This document shows, one piece after another, positions 1 to 5,929 of a stretch of 6,383 nt of DNA. The notes beneath the pieces are model-generated. The model was not told where the DNA came from. It saw only the letters and a list, made by a program, of their open reading frames with translations, and did not search any database. The first letter of the stretch is position 1. Each line of letters starts with the position of its first letter. Origin of the DNA: Gammaproteobacteria bacterium (GTDB lineage: Bacteria > Pseudomonadota > Gammaproteobacteria > Pseudomonadales > Pseudomonadaceae); assembly GCA_012735335.1 (NCBI GenBank), contig JAAYHO010000138.1:1-6383 (forward strand), written 5' to 3'. The translations under genes and the position numbers were made by a program.

Positions 1-1482
1 AATGCGCGCCAGCTGGCGACCCAACGGAGTGAGCTGGTTTTCGCGGCTGACTGCCGAGAGTTCCTGCAGCAGGTTGAAGCCGTCGCTGATCGCCTTGCCG
101 TCCGGCGCTTCGATAAAGGGAAAGTCCGCGATGTCGCCCAGACGCAAGTGCAGCATCTGCAGGATGACCGCCGCCAGGTTGGTGCGGCGTATTTCCGGGT
201 CGGTAAAGGCCGGACGGCTGTTGAAGTCGTCCTCGCTGTACAGGCGCACACAGATCCCCGGTGCCACCCGTCCGCAACGGCCCTTGCGCTGATCGGCACT
301 GGCCCGGGACACCGGCTCGATGGGCAGGCGTTGCACCTTGGAGCGCGGGCTGTAGCGGCTGATGCGCACCTCACCGGGATCGATCACATAGACGATACCC
401 GGCACCGTGAGGGAAGTTTCCGCGACGTTGGTCGAGAGGATCACCCGCCGCCCGGCGTGGCGGGCAAAGATCCGCTGCTGCTCGGCCACCGACAGGCGGG
501 CATACAGCGGCAGTATCTCGGTATGTTTCAGGTTGGCCTTGCGCAGAAACTCGGCGGTATCCCGTATCTCCCGCTCCCCCGGCAGAAATACCAGGGCATC
601 TCCCGGCGCCTTGCCGGAGGCCCGCTCATGCTGTTCCAGCTCGCGCAGGGCGGTGAGGATGCCCTGGTCGATGCTCAGGTCTTCTTCCAGCCGGTTACCG
701 TCCTCATCCACTTCAGCCGCCAGCGGGCGGTACCAGACATCCACCGGATAGGTGCGACCGGAGACCTCGATCACCGGTGCACCGTCAAAATGCGCGGAGA
801 AACGCTCCAGGTCAATGGTCGCCGAGGTGATGATCACCTTCAGATCGGGACGCTGCGGCAGGATGGTCTTCAGATAGCCGAGCAGAAAGTCGATGTTCAG
901 ACTGCGCTCGTGGGCCTCGTCGATGATCAGGGTGTCGTAGCGATTCAGGAAGCGGTCATGCTGGGTTTCCGCCAGCAGGATGCCGTCGGTCATCAGCTTG
1001 ACCAGGGTGCGTTCGTTACTCTGATCGGTAAAGCGCACCTGAAAGCCGACCAGTTCCCCCAGCGGCGTGCCCAGCTCCTCGGCAACCCGGTTGGCGACGT
1101 TGCGTGCGGCCAGCCGGCGGGGCTGGGTATGGCCGATCAGCCCACGGCTGCCCCGGCCCAGTTCCAGGCAGATCTTCGGCAGCTGGGTGGTCTTGCCCGA
1201 GCCGGTATCCCCGGCCACGATGACCACCTGATGTTCGGCAATCGCCTTGCTGATCTCATCGCGCTTGGCAGCGATGGGCAGACTGTCGTCATAACGCAGC
1301 GGCGGCACACTGGCCGCACGGCTGGCAACCCGCGCACAGGACGCCGCCAGACGGCTCTGCCACTGTTCCAGACGAGCCGCATCGGGCTTCTTACCCAGGC
1401 CCTGCAACTGGCGGTGCAGGCGATGGCGGTCGGCGGACATGGCGGCGTCGAGGTTGGCGGCGAGAGTACGGAGATCAGTCAT
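1..1482 (-). CDS. hrpA: ATP-dependent RNA helicase HrpA, N-terminal part (cut by window edge)
   Basis: This reading frame is open for 494 codons from the ATG at 1482 to the left edge, so the C-terminal part is missing; E. coli HrpA is about 1300 residues. It is a DEAH-box (superfamily 2) helicase, a cytoplasmic ATP-driven RNA remodelling enzyme; HrpA has been linked to mRNA processing and to rescue of stalled ribosomes. Visible motifs in order: Walker [10 protein letters not shown] at residues 91-99, motif Ia TQPRR at 119-123, DEAH at 188-191, SAT at 220-222, motif V around 350-368 ([13 protein letters not shown]), and motif [10 protein letters not shown] at 398-405. The helicase core is therefore intact. 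Similarity to E. coli HrpA as I recall it runs the whole length, including the segment before Walker A, which argues against HrpB. The start at 1482 is preceded by AGGA four bases upstream; a second in-frame ATG lies at codon 15. Upstream, a fadD1 terminator ends only about 11 bases before the start codon. Confidence 0.95.
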   Translation of the reverse strand, partial: MTDLRTLAANLDAAMSADRHRLHRQLQGLGKKPDAARLEQWQSRLAASCARVASRAASVPPLRYDDSLPIAAKRDEISKAIAEHQVVIVAGDTGSGKTTQLPKICLELGRGSRGLIGHTQPRRLAARNVANRVAEELGTPLGELVGFQVRFTDQSNERTLVKLMTDGILLAETQHDRFLNRYDTLIIDEAHERSLNIDFLLGYLKTILPQRPDLKVIITSATIDLERFSAHFDGAPVIEVSGRTYPVDVWYRPLAAEVDEDGNRLEEDLSIDQGILTALRELEQHERASGKAPGDALVFLPGEREIRDTAEFLRKANLKHTEILPLYARLSVAEQQRIFARHAGRRVILSTNVAETSLTVPGIVYVIDPGEVRISRYSPRSKVQRLPIEPVSRASADQRKGRCGRVAPGICVRLYSEDDFNSRPAFTDPEIRRTNLAAVILQMLHLRLGDIADFPFIEAPDGKAISDGFNLLQELSAVSRENQLTPLGRQLARI

Positions 1483-1484
1483 GC

Positions 1485-1490
1485 TTTCCT
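1485..1490 (-). promoter_or_regulatory. Ribosome binding site of hrpA
   Basis: On the minus strand the sequence AGGAAA precedes the hrpA ATG at 1482, with AGGA four bases from the start codon, which is slightly close. It supports the 1482 start over the in-frame ATG at codon 15. It lies directly downstream of the U-run of the fadD1 terminator. Confidence 0.6.
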
Positions 1491-1493
1491 GTC

Positions 1494-1531
1494 AAAAATA
1501 AAAAGCCCCGACCGGAATGCCGGGCGGGGCT
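1494..1531 (-). terminator. Rho-independent terminator after fadD1
   Basis: On the minus strand the hairpin has outer arms AGCCCCG (1525-1531) and CGGGGCT (1504-1510), an inner stem CCGG/CCGG (1520-1523 with 1512-1515), a single unpaired C/T opposition between them, and a four-base loop at 1516-1519. It is followed immediately by a T-rich tract (four T, one A, five T; 1503 down to 1494). It begins 27 bases after the fadD1 stop codon. The plus-strand side has no T-run, so it should work only leftward. Confidence 0.9.
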
Positions 1532-1558
1532 ATTGTCGCAAAGAAGCGGGCGCAGGTG

Positions 1559-3247
1559 TTATGCGGCGCCGAGTTTCTTCAGTTCCTCATCACGCAGCTC
1601 ACGGCGCAGGATCTTGCCGACGTTGGTGGTCGGCAGGCTGTCGCGGAACTCCACATCCTTAGGCACCTTGTAGGCGGTCAGCTTGTCACGCATGTGCTTA
1701 CGCACCTCATCGGCGCTGAGCTGGATGCCCGGCTCCTTGACGATGAATACCTTGATCGCCTCACCGGTCTTGTCGTTCGGCACGCCGATCGCCGCGCACT
1801 GCAGCACGCCCGGAATGGCCGCCATCACATCTTCCAGCTCGTTGGGATAGACGTTGAAGCCGGACACCACGATCATGTCCTTCTTGCGGTCGACGATACG
1901 CATGTAGCCGTCTTCCTGGATGATGGCAACGTCGCCGGTACGCAGCCAGCCGTCCGCATCCAGCACCTCGTCGGTGGCTTCCTGACGCTGCCAGTAGCCT
2001 TTCATTACCTGCGGGCCTTTCACGCACAACTCACCGCGCTCACCAATGCCCTGCTCGTTGCCATCATCATCGATGACCTTGCACAGGGTCGAGGGTACCG
2101 GGATACCGATGGTGCCCAGTTGTATGGCATCAGCCGGGTTGACCGAGACCACCGGACTGGTTTCGGTCATCCCGTAGCCTTCGGAAATCGCGCAGCCGGT
2201 CATTTTTTCCCAGCGCTCGGCGGTAGCCTGCTGCAGCGCCATGCCACCGGACAGGGTCAGCTTCATGCCGCTGAAGTCCAGTTGGCGGAACTGCTCGTTG
2301 TTGCACAGCGCAGCAAACAGCGTGTTCAGACCAACAAAGGCCGTGAAATTGAACTTGGACATGTCCTTCACCGTGGCTGGAATATCCCGCGGGTTGGTGA
2401 TCAACACGTTATGCCCACCGATCAGCATGACCGACATGCAATGGAAGGTGAAGGCGTAGATATGGTACAGCGGCAACGGGCAGATGATGGTCTCGCCACC
2501 TTCGACCATGTTCGACGGCATCATCACCTTGCACTGCAGCATATTGGCAATCAGGTTGGTGTGGGTCAGCATGGCGCCCTTGGCCACGCCGGTGGTGCCG
2601 CCGGTGTACTGCAGCACCGCGGTATCGTTCGCAGCCGGGTTGGCTTCCCGGACGGTGCCGCCCGCGCCGATCTTCATAGCCTTGACGAAAGGCACCGCAC
2701 CGGGGATCGACCAGGCCGGTACCATCTTCTTCACATGCTTGACCGCGGCGTTGATCAGCAAGCGCTTGAAGGTCGGCAGCATGTCGCCGACTTCCGTCAC
2801 TATCACGTGCTTGACGCCGGTCTTCGGCACTACCTGTTCGGCCAGGTGCGCCATGTTGGCCAGACACACCAGCGCCTTGGCACCGGAGTCGTTGAACTGG
2901 TGTTCCATTTCCCGCGCGGTGTACAGCGGGTTGGTGTTGACCACCACGTAACCGGCACGCATGGCACCGAATACCACGACGGGATACTGCAGCACGTTGG
3001 GCAGCTGCACGGCAATGCGATCGCCGGGCTGCAGGCCGGAATGCTGCTGCAGATAGGCGGCGAAATCACCGGACAGGCGATACATCTCGCCCCAGGTGAT
3101 GGTCTTGCCGAGGTTGGTGAAGGCAGGCTTGTCAGCGAAGCGCTCACAGGATTCTTTCAGGACAGCCAGAACATTGGGATACTGACCCGGATCTATCTCG
3201 GCTGGGATGCCCTCCGGATACTTGTCAGTCCAAAAACTCTCTTGCAT
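1559..3247 (-). CDS. fadD1: Long-chain-fatty-acid--CoA ligase FadD1
   Basis: This is a 562-residue AMP-forming acyl-CoA synthetase. It activates free fatty acids with ATP and CoA through an acyl-adenylate to give acyl-CoA for beta-oxidation, usually at the inner face of the cytoplasmic membrane and coupled to fatty acid uptake. Visible motifs: phosphate-binding loop YTGGTTGVAKG at 214-224, A5 motif EGYGMTETSP at 356-365, the fatty-acyl-CoA-synthetase signature from GWLRTGD (433-439) to VDRKKDM (452-458), the hinge and SGFNVYPNE at 462-470, and the A10 lysine K545 in NVGKILRREL. The frame is open further upstream to 3373, but the added residues are not family-like. The start at 3247 gives the typical MQESFW beginning, the usual length of Pseudomonas FadD1, and an AGGGGG five bases upstream. 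It lies 245 bases downstream of fadD2 on the same strand and ends in its own terminator. The name rests on the motifs and the FadD2-FadD1-HrpA order; substrate range is not readable from sequence. Confidence 0.95.
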   Translation of the reverse strand: MQESFWTDKYPEGIPAEIDPGQYPNVLAVLKESCERFADKPAFTNLGKTITWGEMYRLSGDFAAYLQQHSGLQPGDRIAVQLPNVLQYPVVVFGAMRAGYVVVNTNPLYTAREMEHQFNDSGAKALVCLANMAHLAEQVVPKTGVKHVIVTEVGDMLPTFKRLLINAAVKHVKKMVPAWSIPGAVPFVKAMKIGAGGTVREANPAANDTAVLQYTGGTTGVAKGAMLTHTNLIANMLQCKVMMPSNMVEGGETIICPLPLYHIYAFTFHCMSVMLIGGHNVLITNPRDIPATVKDMSKFNFTAFVGLNTLFAALCNNEQFRQLDFSGMKLTLSGGMALQQATAERWEKMTGCAISEGYGMTETSPVVSVNPADAIQLGTIGIPVPSTLCKVIDDDGNEQGIGERGELCVKGPQVMKGYWQRQEATDEVLDADGWLRTGDVAIIQEDGYMRIVDRKKDMIVVSGFNVYPNELEDVMAAIPGVLQCAAIGVPNDKTGEAIKVFIVKEPGIQLSADEVRKHMRDKLTAYKVPKDVEFRDSLPTTNVGKILRRELRDEELKKLGAA

Positions 3248-3252
3248 GAAGA

Positions 3253-3258
3253 CCCCCT
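3253..3258 (-). promoter_or_regulatory. Ribosome binding site of fadD1
   Basis: On the minus strand AGGGGG lies five bases before the ATG at 3247. It decides this start over the in-frame ATG at 3373, which would add 42 residues with no resemblance to acyl-CoA synthetases. Confidence 0.65.
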
Positions 3259-3294
3259 GGATACGTCCAATTGCGCTTTTATTAATAGTGGGCA

Positions 3295-3307
3295 GAAATC
3301 TGATTTC
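3295..3307. repeat. Perfect 13-base palindrome upstream of fadD1
   Basis: GAAATC (3295-3300), one central T, then GATTTC (3302-3307). It lies about 48 bases upstream of the fadD1 start, next to an AT-rich stretch (3277-3287) that could hold a -10 element on the minus strand. An operator is possible, but no regulator can be named from the sequence. Confidence 0.35.
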
Positions 3308-3317
3308 GATCCAAACG

Positions 3318-3327
3318 TGAATATTCA
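3318..3327. repeat. Perfect 10-base palindrome upstream of fadD1
   Basis: TGAATATTCA, a second palindrome ten bases beyond the 3295-3307 one. The pair sits where promoter elements of an independent fadD1 transcript would be expected. Short palindromes of this size can arise by chance, so this is only suggestive. Confidence 0.25.
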
Positions 3328-3456
3328 GTGCATTCTGGTCGAAAAGTGGCGGAAGACTAACAGCTTTTCTCAACCCAGGCCACCGTTTCCGGGGCCCCGT
3401 TACAGACCCTTACACAAGGAGTAAAGCAGGCTTGCGGGGAGAAAATTGCAGTGCGC

Positions 3457-3484
3457 GGGCAACTGCTGGAGCCAGCAGCTGCCC
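3457..3484 (-). terminator. Strong hairpin just after fadD2 (weak terminator or mRNA 3' stabiliser)
   Basis: On the minus strand 13-base arms (3472-3484 and 3457-3469) pair with a single G-U wobble around a two-base centre, so the real loop probably opens by one or two pairs. It starts 8 bases after the fadD2 stop codon. The nearest T-run (four T, 3442-3445) is 11 bases beyond the stem, so classical intrinsic termination is doubtful. It may end some fadD2 transcripts or protect the 3' end of the upstream cistron while allowing read-through into fadD1. Confidence 0.5.
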
Positions 3485-3492
3485 TGCCCTGA

Positions 3493-5178
3493 TCAGGCGT
3501 CGCGCAGTTCCCGACGCAGGATCTTGCCTACCGGCGTCATCGGCAGCGAATCGCGCAGCTCGTAATGCTTGGGTACCTTGTAACCGGTGAAGTTGGCCTT
3601 GCAGTAGGCCTTGAGTTCATCCACCGTCAGGTCCGGTGAAGAAGGTACCACAAACAGTTTGACCGCCTCTCCGGACTTCTCGTCCGGCACACCGATGGCG
3701 GCAGCGTTAGCCACCTTGGGATGACCGGACACCACATCCTCGATCTCGTTGGGATACACGTTGAAGCCGGAGACGATGATCATGTCCTTGATGCGGTCAA
3801 CGATACTGACGAAACCATCCTCGTCAATCACCGCCACGTCCCCGGTTCTGAACCAGCCCTCGCCATCCATCACCTCGGCGGTCGCCTCAGGGCGCTGCCA
3901 GTAGCCCTTCATTACCTGCGGGCCCTTGACGCACAGTTCACCGCGCTCGCCGATCGGCAGCTCGTTGCCCTGGTCATCAATCACCTTGAGTGCGGTACCC
4001 GGGGCTGGCAGACCGACCGAACCCAGCCGCGCCAGACCATCACCGGGGCTGGCACAGACTACCGGGGAACACTCGGTCAGGCCGTAACCCTCACCGATCA
4101 GCACACCGGTCTTGCCTTGCCAGCGCTCGGCGGTGGCCTTGACCAGCGCGGTACCACCGGAGGTGGTGCTCTTGAGCCTGGAGAAGTCCAGATCCTTGAA
4201 TTCCGGGTGATCCATCAGCGCCACGAACAGGGTGTTCAGGCCGACGATGGAGGAGAACTGCCATTTCTTCAGTTCCTTGATGAAGCCGGGAATATCACGC
4301 GGGTTGGTGATCAGGATATTGTGCTGTCCGGACAGCAGCATGCACATGCAGTGCACGGTAAAGGCATAGATGTGGTACAGCGGCAGCGGCGCAATCACTA
4401 CCTCGCCGCCATCTTCCATCAGCGGCTTTCCGTCCTTGTCCACCTGCTGCATGTTGGCGTGCACCTGGAGCATGTTGGCTACCAGGTTGCCATGGGTCAG
4501 CATGGCGCCCTTGGCCACACCGGTAGTTCCGCCGGTGTATTGCAGCACCGCCACATCATCCAGCGTACGAGGTACGGCAACCGGTCTGGCATCTGCGCAG
4601 CGGGCCAATACACTCTTGAACGAGGTCGATTGCGGCAGCTTGTAACTGGGCACCATCTTCTTCACATACTTGACTGCGGCGTTGATCAGCAGGCCCTTGA
4701 CCGTCGGCAGCAGGTCGCCCATGCGCACCTCGATCAGGTGCTTGATCTCGGTATCCGGCAGCACCTGCTGCACCAGATGTCCGAAGATATTCATGTACAC
4801 CAGCGCCCGGGCACCGGAGTCGACAAACTGGTGGCGCATTTCCCGGGCGGTATACAGCGGGTTGGTGTTGACCACCACCAGACCGGCGCGCATGGCACCG
4901 AACACGGCAATCGGGAACTGCAGGACGTTGGGCATCTGGATGGCAATACGATCGCCCGGCTTGAGGTCGGTGTACTTCTGGATATAGCTGGCGAAGGCGG
5001 CTGAGTAGCGCTCGATATCACCCCAGGTCAGGGTCACACCCATATTGGTGAACGCCGGCCGGTGGGCATGTCTGGCACAGGAGGCGTCAAACACTTCGAG
5101 AATCGAGCCGAACTGGCTCATGTCGATATCATTGGTGACCCCATTGGGTCGCTTGTCATTCCAGAACGATGCTTCCAT
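3493..5178 (-). CDS. fadD2: Long-chain-fatty-acid--CoA ligase FadD2
   Basis: This second AMP-forming acyl-CoA synthetase is 561 residues from the chosen start and is collinear with FadD1. It performs the same fatty acid activation; in P. aeruginosa the two paralogues are reported to differ in chain-length preference. Motifs: YTGGTTGVAKG at 214-224 (same position as in FadD1), EGYGLTECSP at 363-372, GWFRTGD at 441-447, VDRIKDM at 460-466, SGFNVYPNE at 470-478, and the A10 lysine K552 in PVGKILRREL. Compared with FadD1 it has seven extra residues around 245-256 (a charged KDGKPLMEDGG stretch) before PLPLYHIY, has DRIKD in place of DRKKD, and ends right after RELRDA, lacking the FadD1 tail. Four in-frame ATGs occur at 5217, 5196, 5187 and 5178. 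The last gives MEASFWNDK, which aligns with the FadD1 start, and has GGGAGAG nine bases upstream. It is divergent from phaJ and upstream of fadD1 on the same strand. Confidence 0.94.
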   Translation of the reverse strand: MEASFWNDKRPNGVTNDIDMSQFGSILEVFDASCARHAHRPAFTNMGVTLTWGDIERYSAAFASYIQKYTDLKPGDRIAIQMPNVLQFPIAVFGAMRAGLVVVNTNPLYTAREMRHQFVDSGARALVYMNIFGHLVQQVLPDTEIKHLIEVRMGDLLPTVKGLLINAAVKYVKKMVPSYKLPQSTSFKSVLARCADARPVAVPRTLDDVAVLQYTGGTTGVAKGAMLTHGNLVANMLQVHANMQQVDKDGKPLMEDGGEVVIAPLPLYHIYAFTVHCMCMLLSGQHNILITNPRDIPGFIKELKKWQFSSIVGLNTLFVALMDHPEFKDLDFSRLKSTTSGGTALVKATAERWQGKTGVLIGEGYGLTECSPVVCASPGDGLARLGSVGLPAPGTALKVIDDQGNELPIGERGELCVKGPQVMKGYWQRPEATAEVMDGEGWFRTGDVAVIDEDGFVSIVDRIKDMIIVSGFNVYPNEIEDVVSGHPKVANAAAIGVPDEKSGEAVKLFVVPSSPDLTVDELKAYCKANFTGYKVPKHYELRDSLPMTPVGKILRRELRDA

Positions 5179-5181
5179 TGG

Positions 5182-5194
5182 CTCCATCTCTCCC
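5182..5194 (-). promoter_or_regulatory. Ribosome binding site region deciding the fadD2 start
   Basis: On the minus strand GGGAGAG (5188-5194) lies nine bases before the ATG at 5178, with a second GGAG (5182-5185) only three bases before it. The upstream ATGs at 5217 and 5196 have no purine-rich site in front of them, and 5187 directly touches the GGGAGAG. This and alignment to FadD1 favour 5178. Confidence 0.5.
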
Positions 5195-5300
5195 ATTGGA
5201 GTACGCCAAGCGTCCATACATGTCTATACAGACACTTGTATTGTTATTATTCAGCCCGTAGCCGCGGCCCTGCGTCAAATTACCAGCAATGCGGCAAAAT

Positions 5301-5317
5301 ACAAAACTCGGTTTTGT
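5301..5317. promoter_or_regulatory. Inverted repeat, candidate operator between fadD2 and phaJ
   Basis: ACAAAAC, a three-base TCG centre, then GTTTTGT: perfect 7-base arms. It resembles the PsrA consensus as I remember it ([GC]AAAC, 2-4 bases, GTTT[GC]); the inner AAAC-TCG-GTTT fits, but the outer base pair is A/T in place of C or G. PsrA is a TetR-type repressor of fatty acid genes in Pseudomonas that responds to long-chain fatty acyl ligands. The location suits control of phaJ, fadD2 or both. Assignment to PsrA is inference. Confidence 0.4.
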
Positions 5318-5331
5318 TTCATTTTTGTTTC
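5312..5331. repeat. Direct repeat of TTTTGTTTC with 11-base period
   Basis: TTTTGTTTC occurs at 5312-5320 and again at 5323-5331, 11 bases apart, about one helical turn. The first copy overlaps the right arm of the 5301-5317 inverted repeat. It could extend a protein-binding site or simply be a T-rich tract in the phaJ leader. Confidence 0.35.
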
Positions 5332-5370
5332 CTGCTGCGGCCAGACGTCGAATCTTCGCCGCAGCCCTAC

Positions 5371-5375
5371 CGGAG
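5371..5375 (+). promoter_or_regulatory. Ribosome binding site of phaJ
   Basis: CGGAG lies eight bases before the ATG at 5384. It fixes the phaJ start; the same frame is open back to an ATG at 5045, but that extension would run antisense through the beginning of fadD2 and is not family-like. Confidence 0.6.
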
Positions 5376-5383
5376 TCCAGCCC

Positions 5384-5851
5384 ATGTCGTTCCTCGAAAA
5401 CCGCCCCTATGACGAACTCACCGTCGGCGATCACGCCAGCGTCAGCCACCTGGTGACCGAGCGGGATCTTGTCCTGTTTGCCAGCGTCTCCGGCGACGTC
5501 AACCCGGTGCATCTGGATGAGGAGTTTGCCGCCGCCACGCCGTTCAAGGGGCGTATCGCCCACGGCATGCTGTCCGGCGCATTGATCTCCGCCGCCATTG
5601 CCTGCGAGTTACCGGGGCCCGGCAGTATCTATATCGGTCAGGAACTGAGCTTCCTGCGCCCGGTGCGACTGGGAGACGAGTTGCGTATCGAACTGGAAAT
5701 TCTGGAGAAGCTGCCGAAGAATCGGGTGCGAATCGCTACCCGGGTACTGAATCAGGAAGGCAAGAAAGCGGTGGATGGCGTGGCCACGGTCATGGCGCCT
5801 ACCGAGAAGATTAGCGTGCAGCGCCCGGAACTCCCCCTCGTGACGTTCTGA
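5384..5851 (+). CDS. phaJ: (R)-specific enoyl-CoA hydratase, MaoC/PhaJ family
   Basis: This 155-residue single-hotdog hydratase adds water to trans-2-enoyl-CoA to give (R)-3-hydroxyacyl-CoA. It diverts beta-oxidation intermediates to polyhydroxyalkanoate synthesis; it should be a cytoplasmic homodimer. The hydratase-2 motif is present: FASVSGDVNPVHLD at residues 32-45, with the catalytic pair D38 and H43 (the same five-residue spacing as Asp31/His36 of Aeromonas caviae PhaJ), followed by RIAHGMLSGALIS at 57-69. From memory it matches P. aeruginosa PhaJ1 closely, including the ILEKLPKNRVR stretch at 106-116, and has about the same length (155 versus about 156). The start at 5384 has CGGAG eight bases upstream. 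It is transcribed away from fadD2, with a candidate operator 67 bases before the start. Whether the host makes polyhydroxyalkanoate cannot be seen here, as no synthase gene is in the window; a more general MaoC hydratase role remains possible. Confidence 0.93.
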   Translation: MSFLENRPYDELTVGDHASVSHLVTERDLVLFASVSGDVNPVHLDEEFAAATPFKGRIAHGMLSGALISAAIACELPGPGSIYIGQELSFLRPVRLGDELRIELEILEKLPKNRVRIATRVLNQEGKKAVDGVATVMAPTEKISVQRPELPLVTF

Positions 5852-5875
5852 TCCGTTTTTCAAGGCGCTGAAACC

Positions 5876-5909
5876 ACAACGGCCGCCTCTTCGAGGCAGC
5901 CGTCGTTGT
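5876..5909. terminator. Imperfect hairpin between convergent genes, possible terminator
   Basis: GGCCGCCTC (5881-5889) pairs with GAGGCAGCC (5893-5901) with one mismatch around a TTC loop, and the stem continues as ACAAC (5876-5880) with GTTGT (5905-5909) after a three-base bulge (5902-5904). It lies 24 bases after the phaJ stop and 20 bases after the stop of the convergent membrane-protein gene. Neither side has a good T-run, so termination at this site is plausible from position only. Confidence 0.45.
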
Positions 5910-5929
5910 CTACTGCTGAAGCCGGTGCA

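Larger units (their letters stand above)
5179..5383. promoter_or_regulatory. Divergent fadD2 / phaJ intergenic region
   Basis: These 205 bases must carry the promoters of both phaJ (rightward) and fadD2 (leftward). The stretches 5221-5251 and 5276-5332 are clearly richer in A and T than the flanking genes. On the minus strand TTGACG (5273-5278) resembles a -35 box, but the best -10-like sequence (AATAAT, 5246-5251) is 21 bases away, too far for a standard sigma-70 promoter. I see no convincing -35/-10 pair for phaJ and no sigma-54 site. Exact promoters therefore cannot be assigned. Confidence 0.5.

Noticed and set aside
148..1662. A 504-codon open frame on the plus strand, antisense to hrpA
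   Set aside because: The minus strand encodes a complete HrpA helicase core over the same bases; the plus-strand product is low in recognisable features and runs through the terminator into fadD1.
3248..3373. Upstream extension of fadD1 to the ATG at 3373
   Set aside because: The added 42 residues are not family-like; the start at 3247 has a ribosome binding site and gives the standard length.
3390..3399. CGGGGCCCCG palindrome in the fadD2-fadD1 gap
   Set aside because: A 10-base GC palindrome with no T-run and no match to a known operator; likely chance in GC-rich DNA.
1517..3424. A 635-codon open frame on the plus strand, antisense to fadD1
   Set aside because: It is a histidine- and glutamine-rich shadow produced by GC-biased codons of fadD1; the minus-strand protein has all acyl-CoA synthetase motifs, and the antisense product resembles nothing recognisable.
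3416..3434. AAGGAG on the plus strand followed by a possible TTG start
   Set aside because: It lies between two minus-strand genes, the frame from the TTG reads antisense into fadD2, and no recognisable small protein results.
3721..5004. A 427-codon open frame on the plus strand, antisense to fadD2
   Set aside because: Same kind of antisense shadow; its composition parallels the one opposite fadD1 because the two genes are paralogues, which could mislead as apparent conservation.
5045..5383. Upstream extension of phaJ to the ATG at 5045
   Set aside because: It would overlap the start of fadD2 in antisense and the AT-rich intergenic region; the start at 5384 has a ribosome binding site and the standard PhaJ length.
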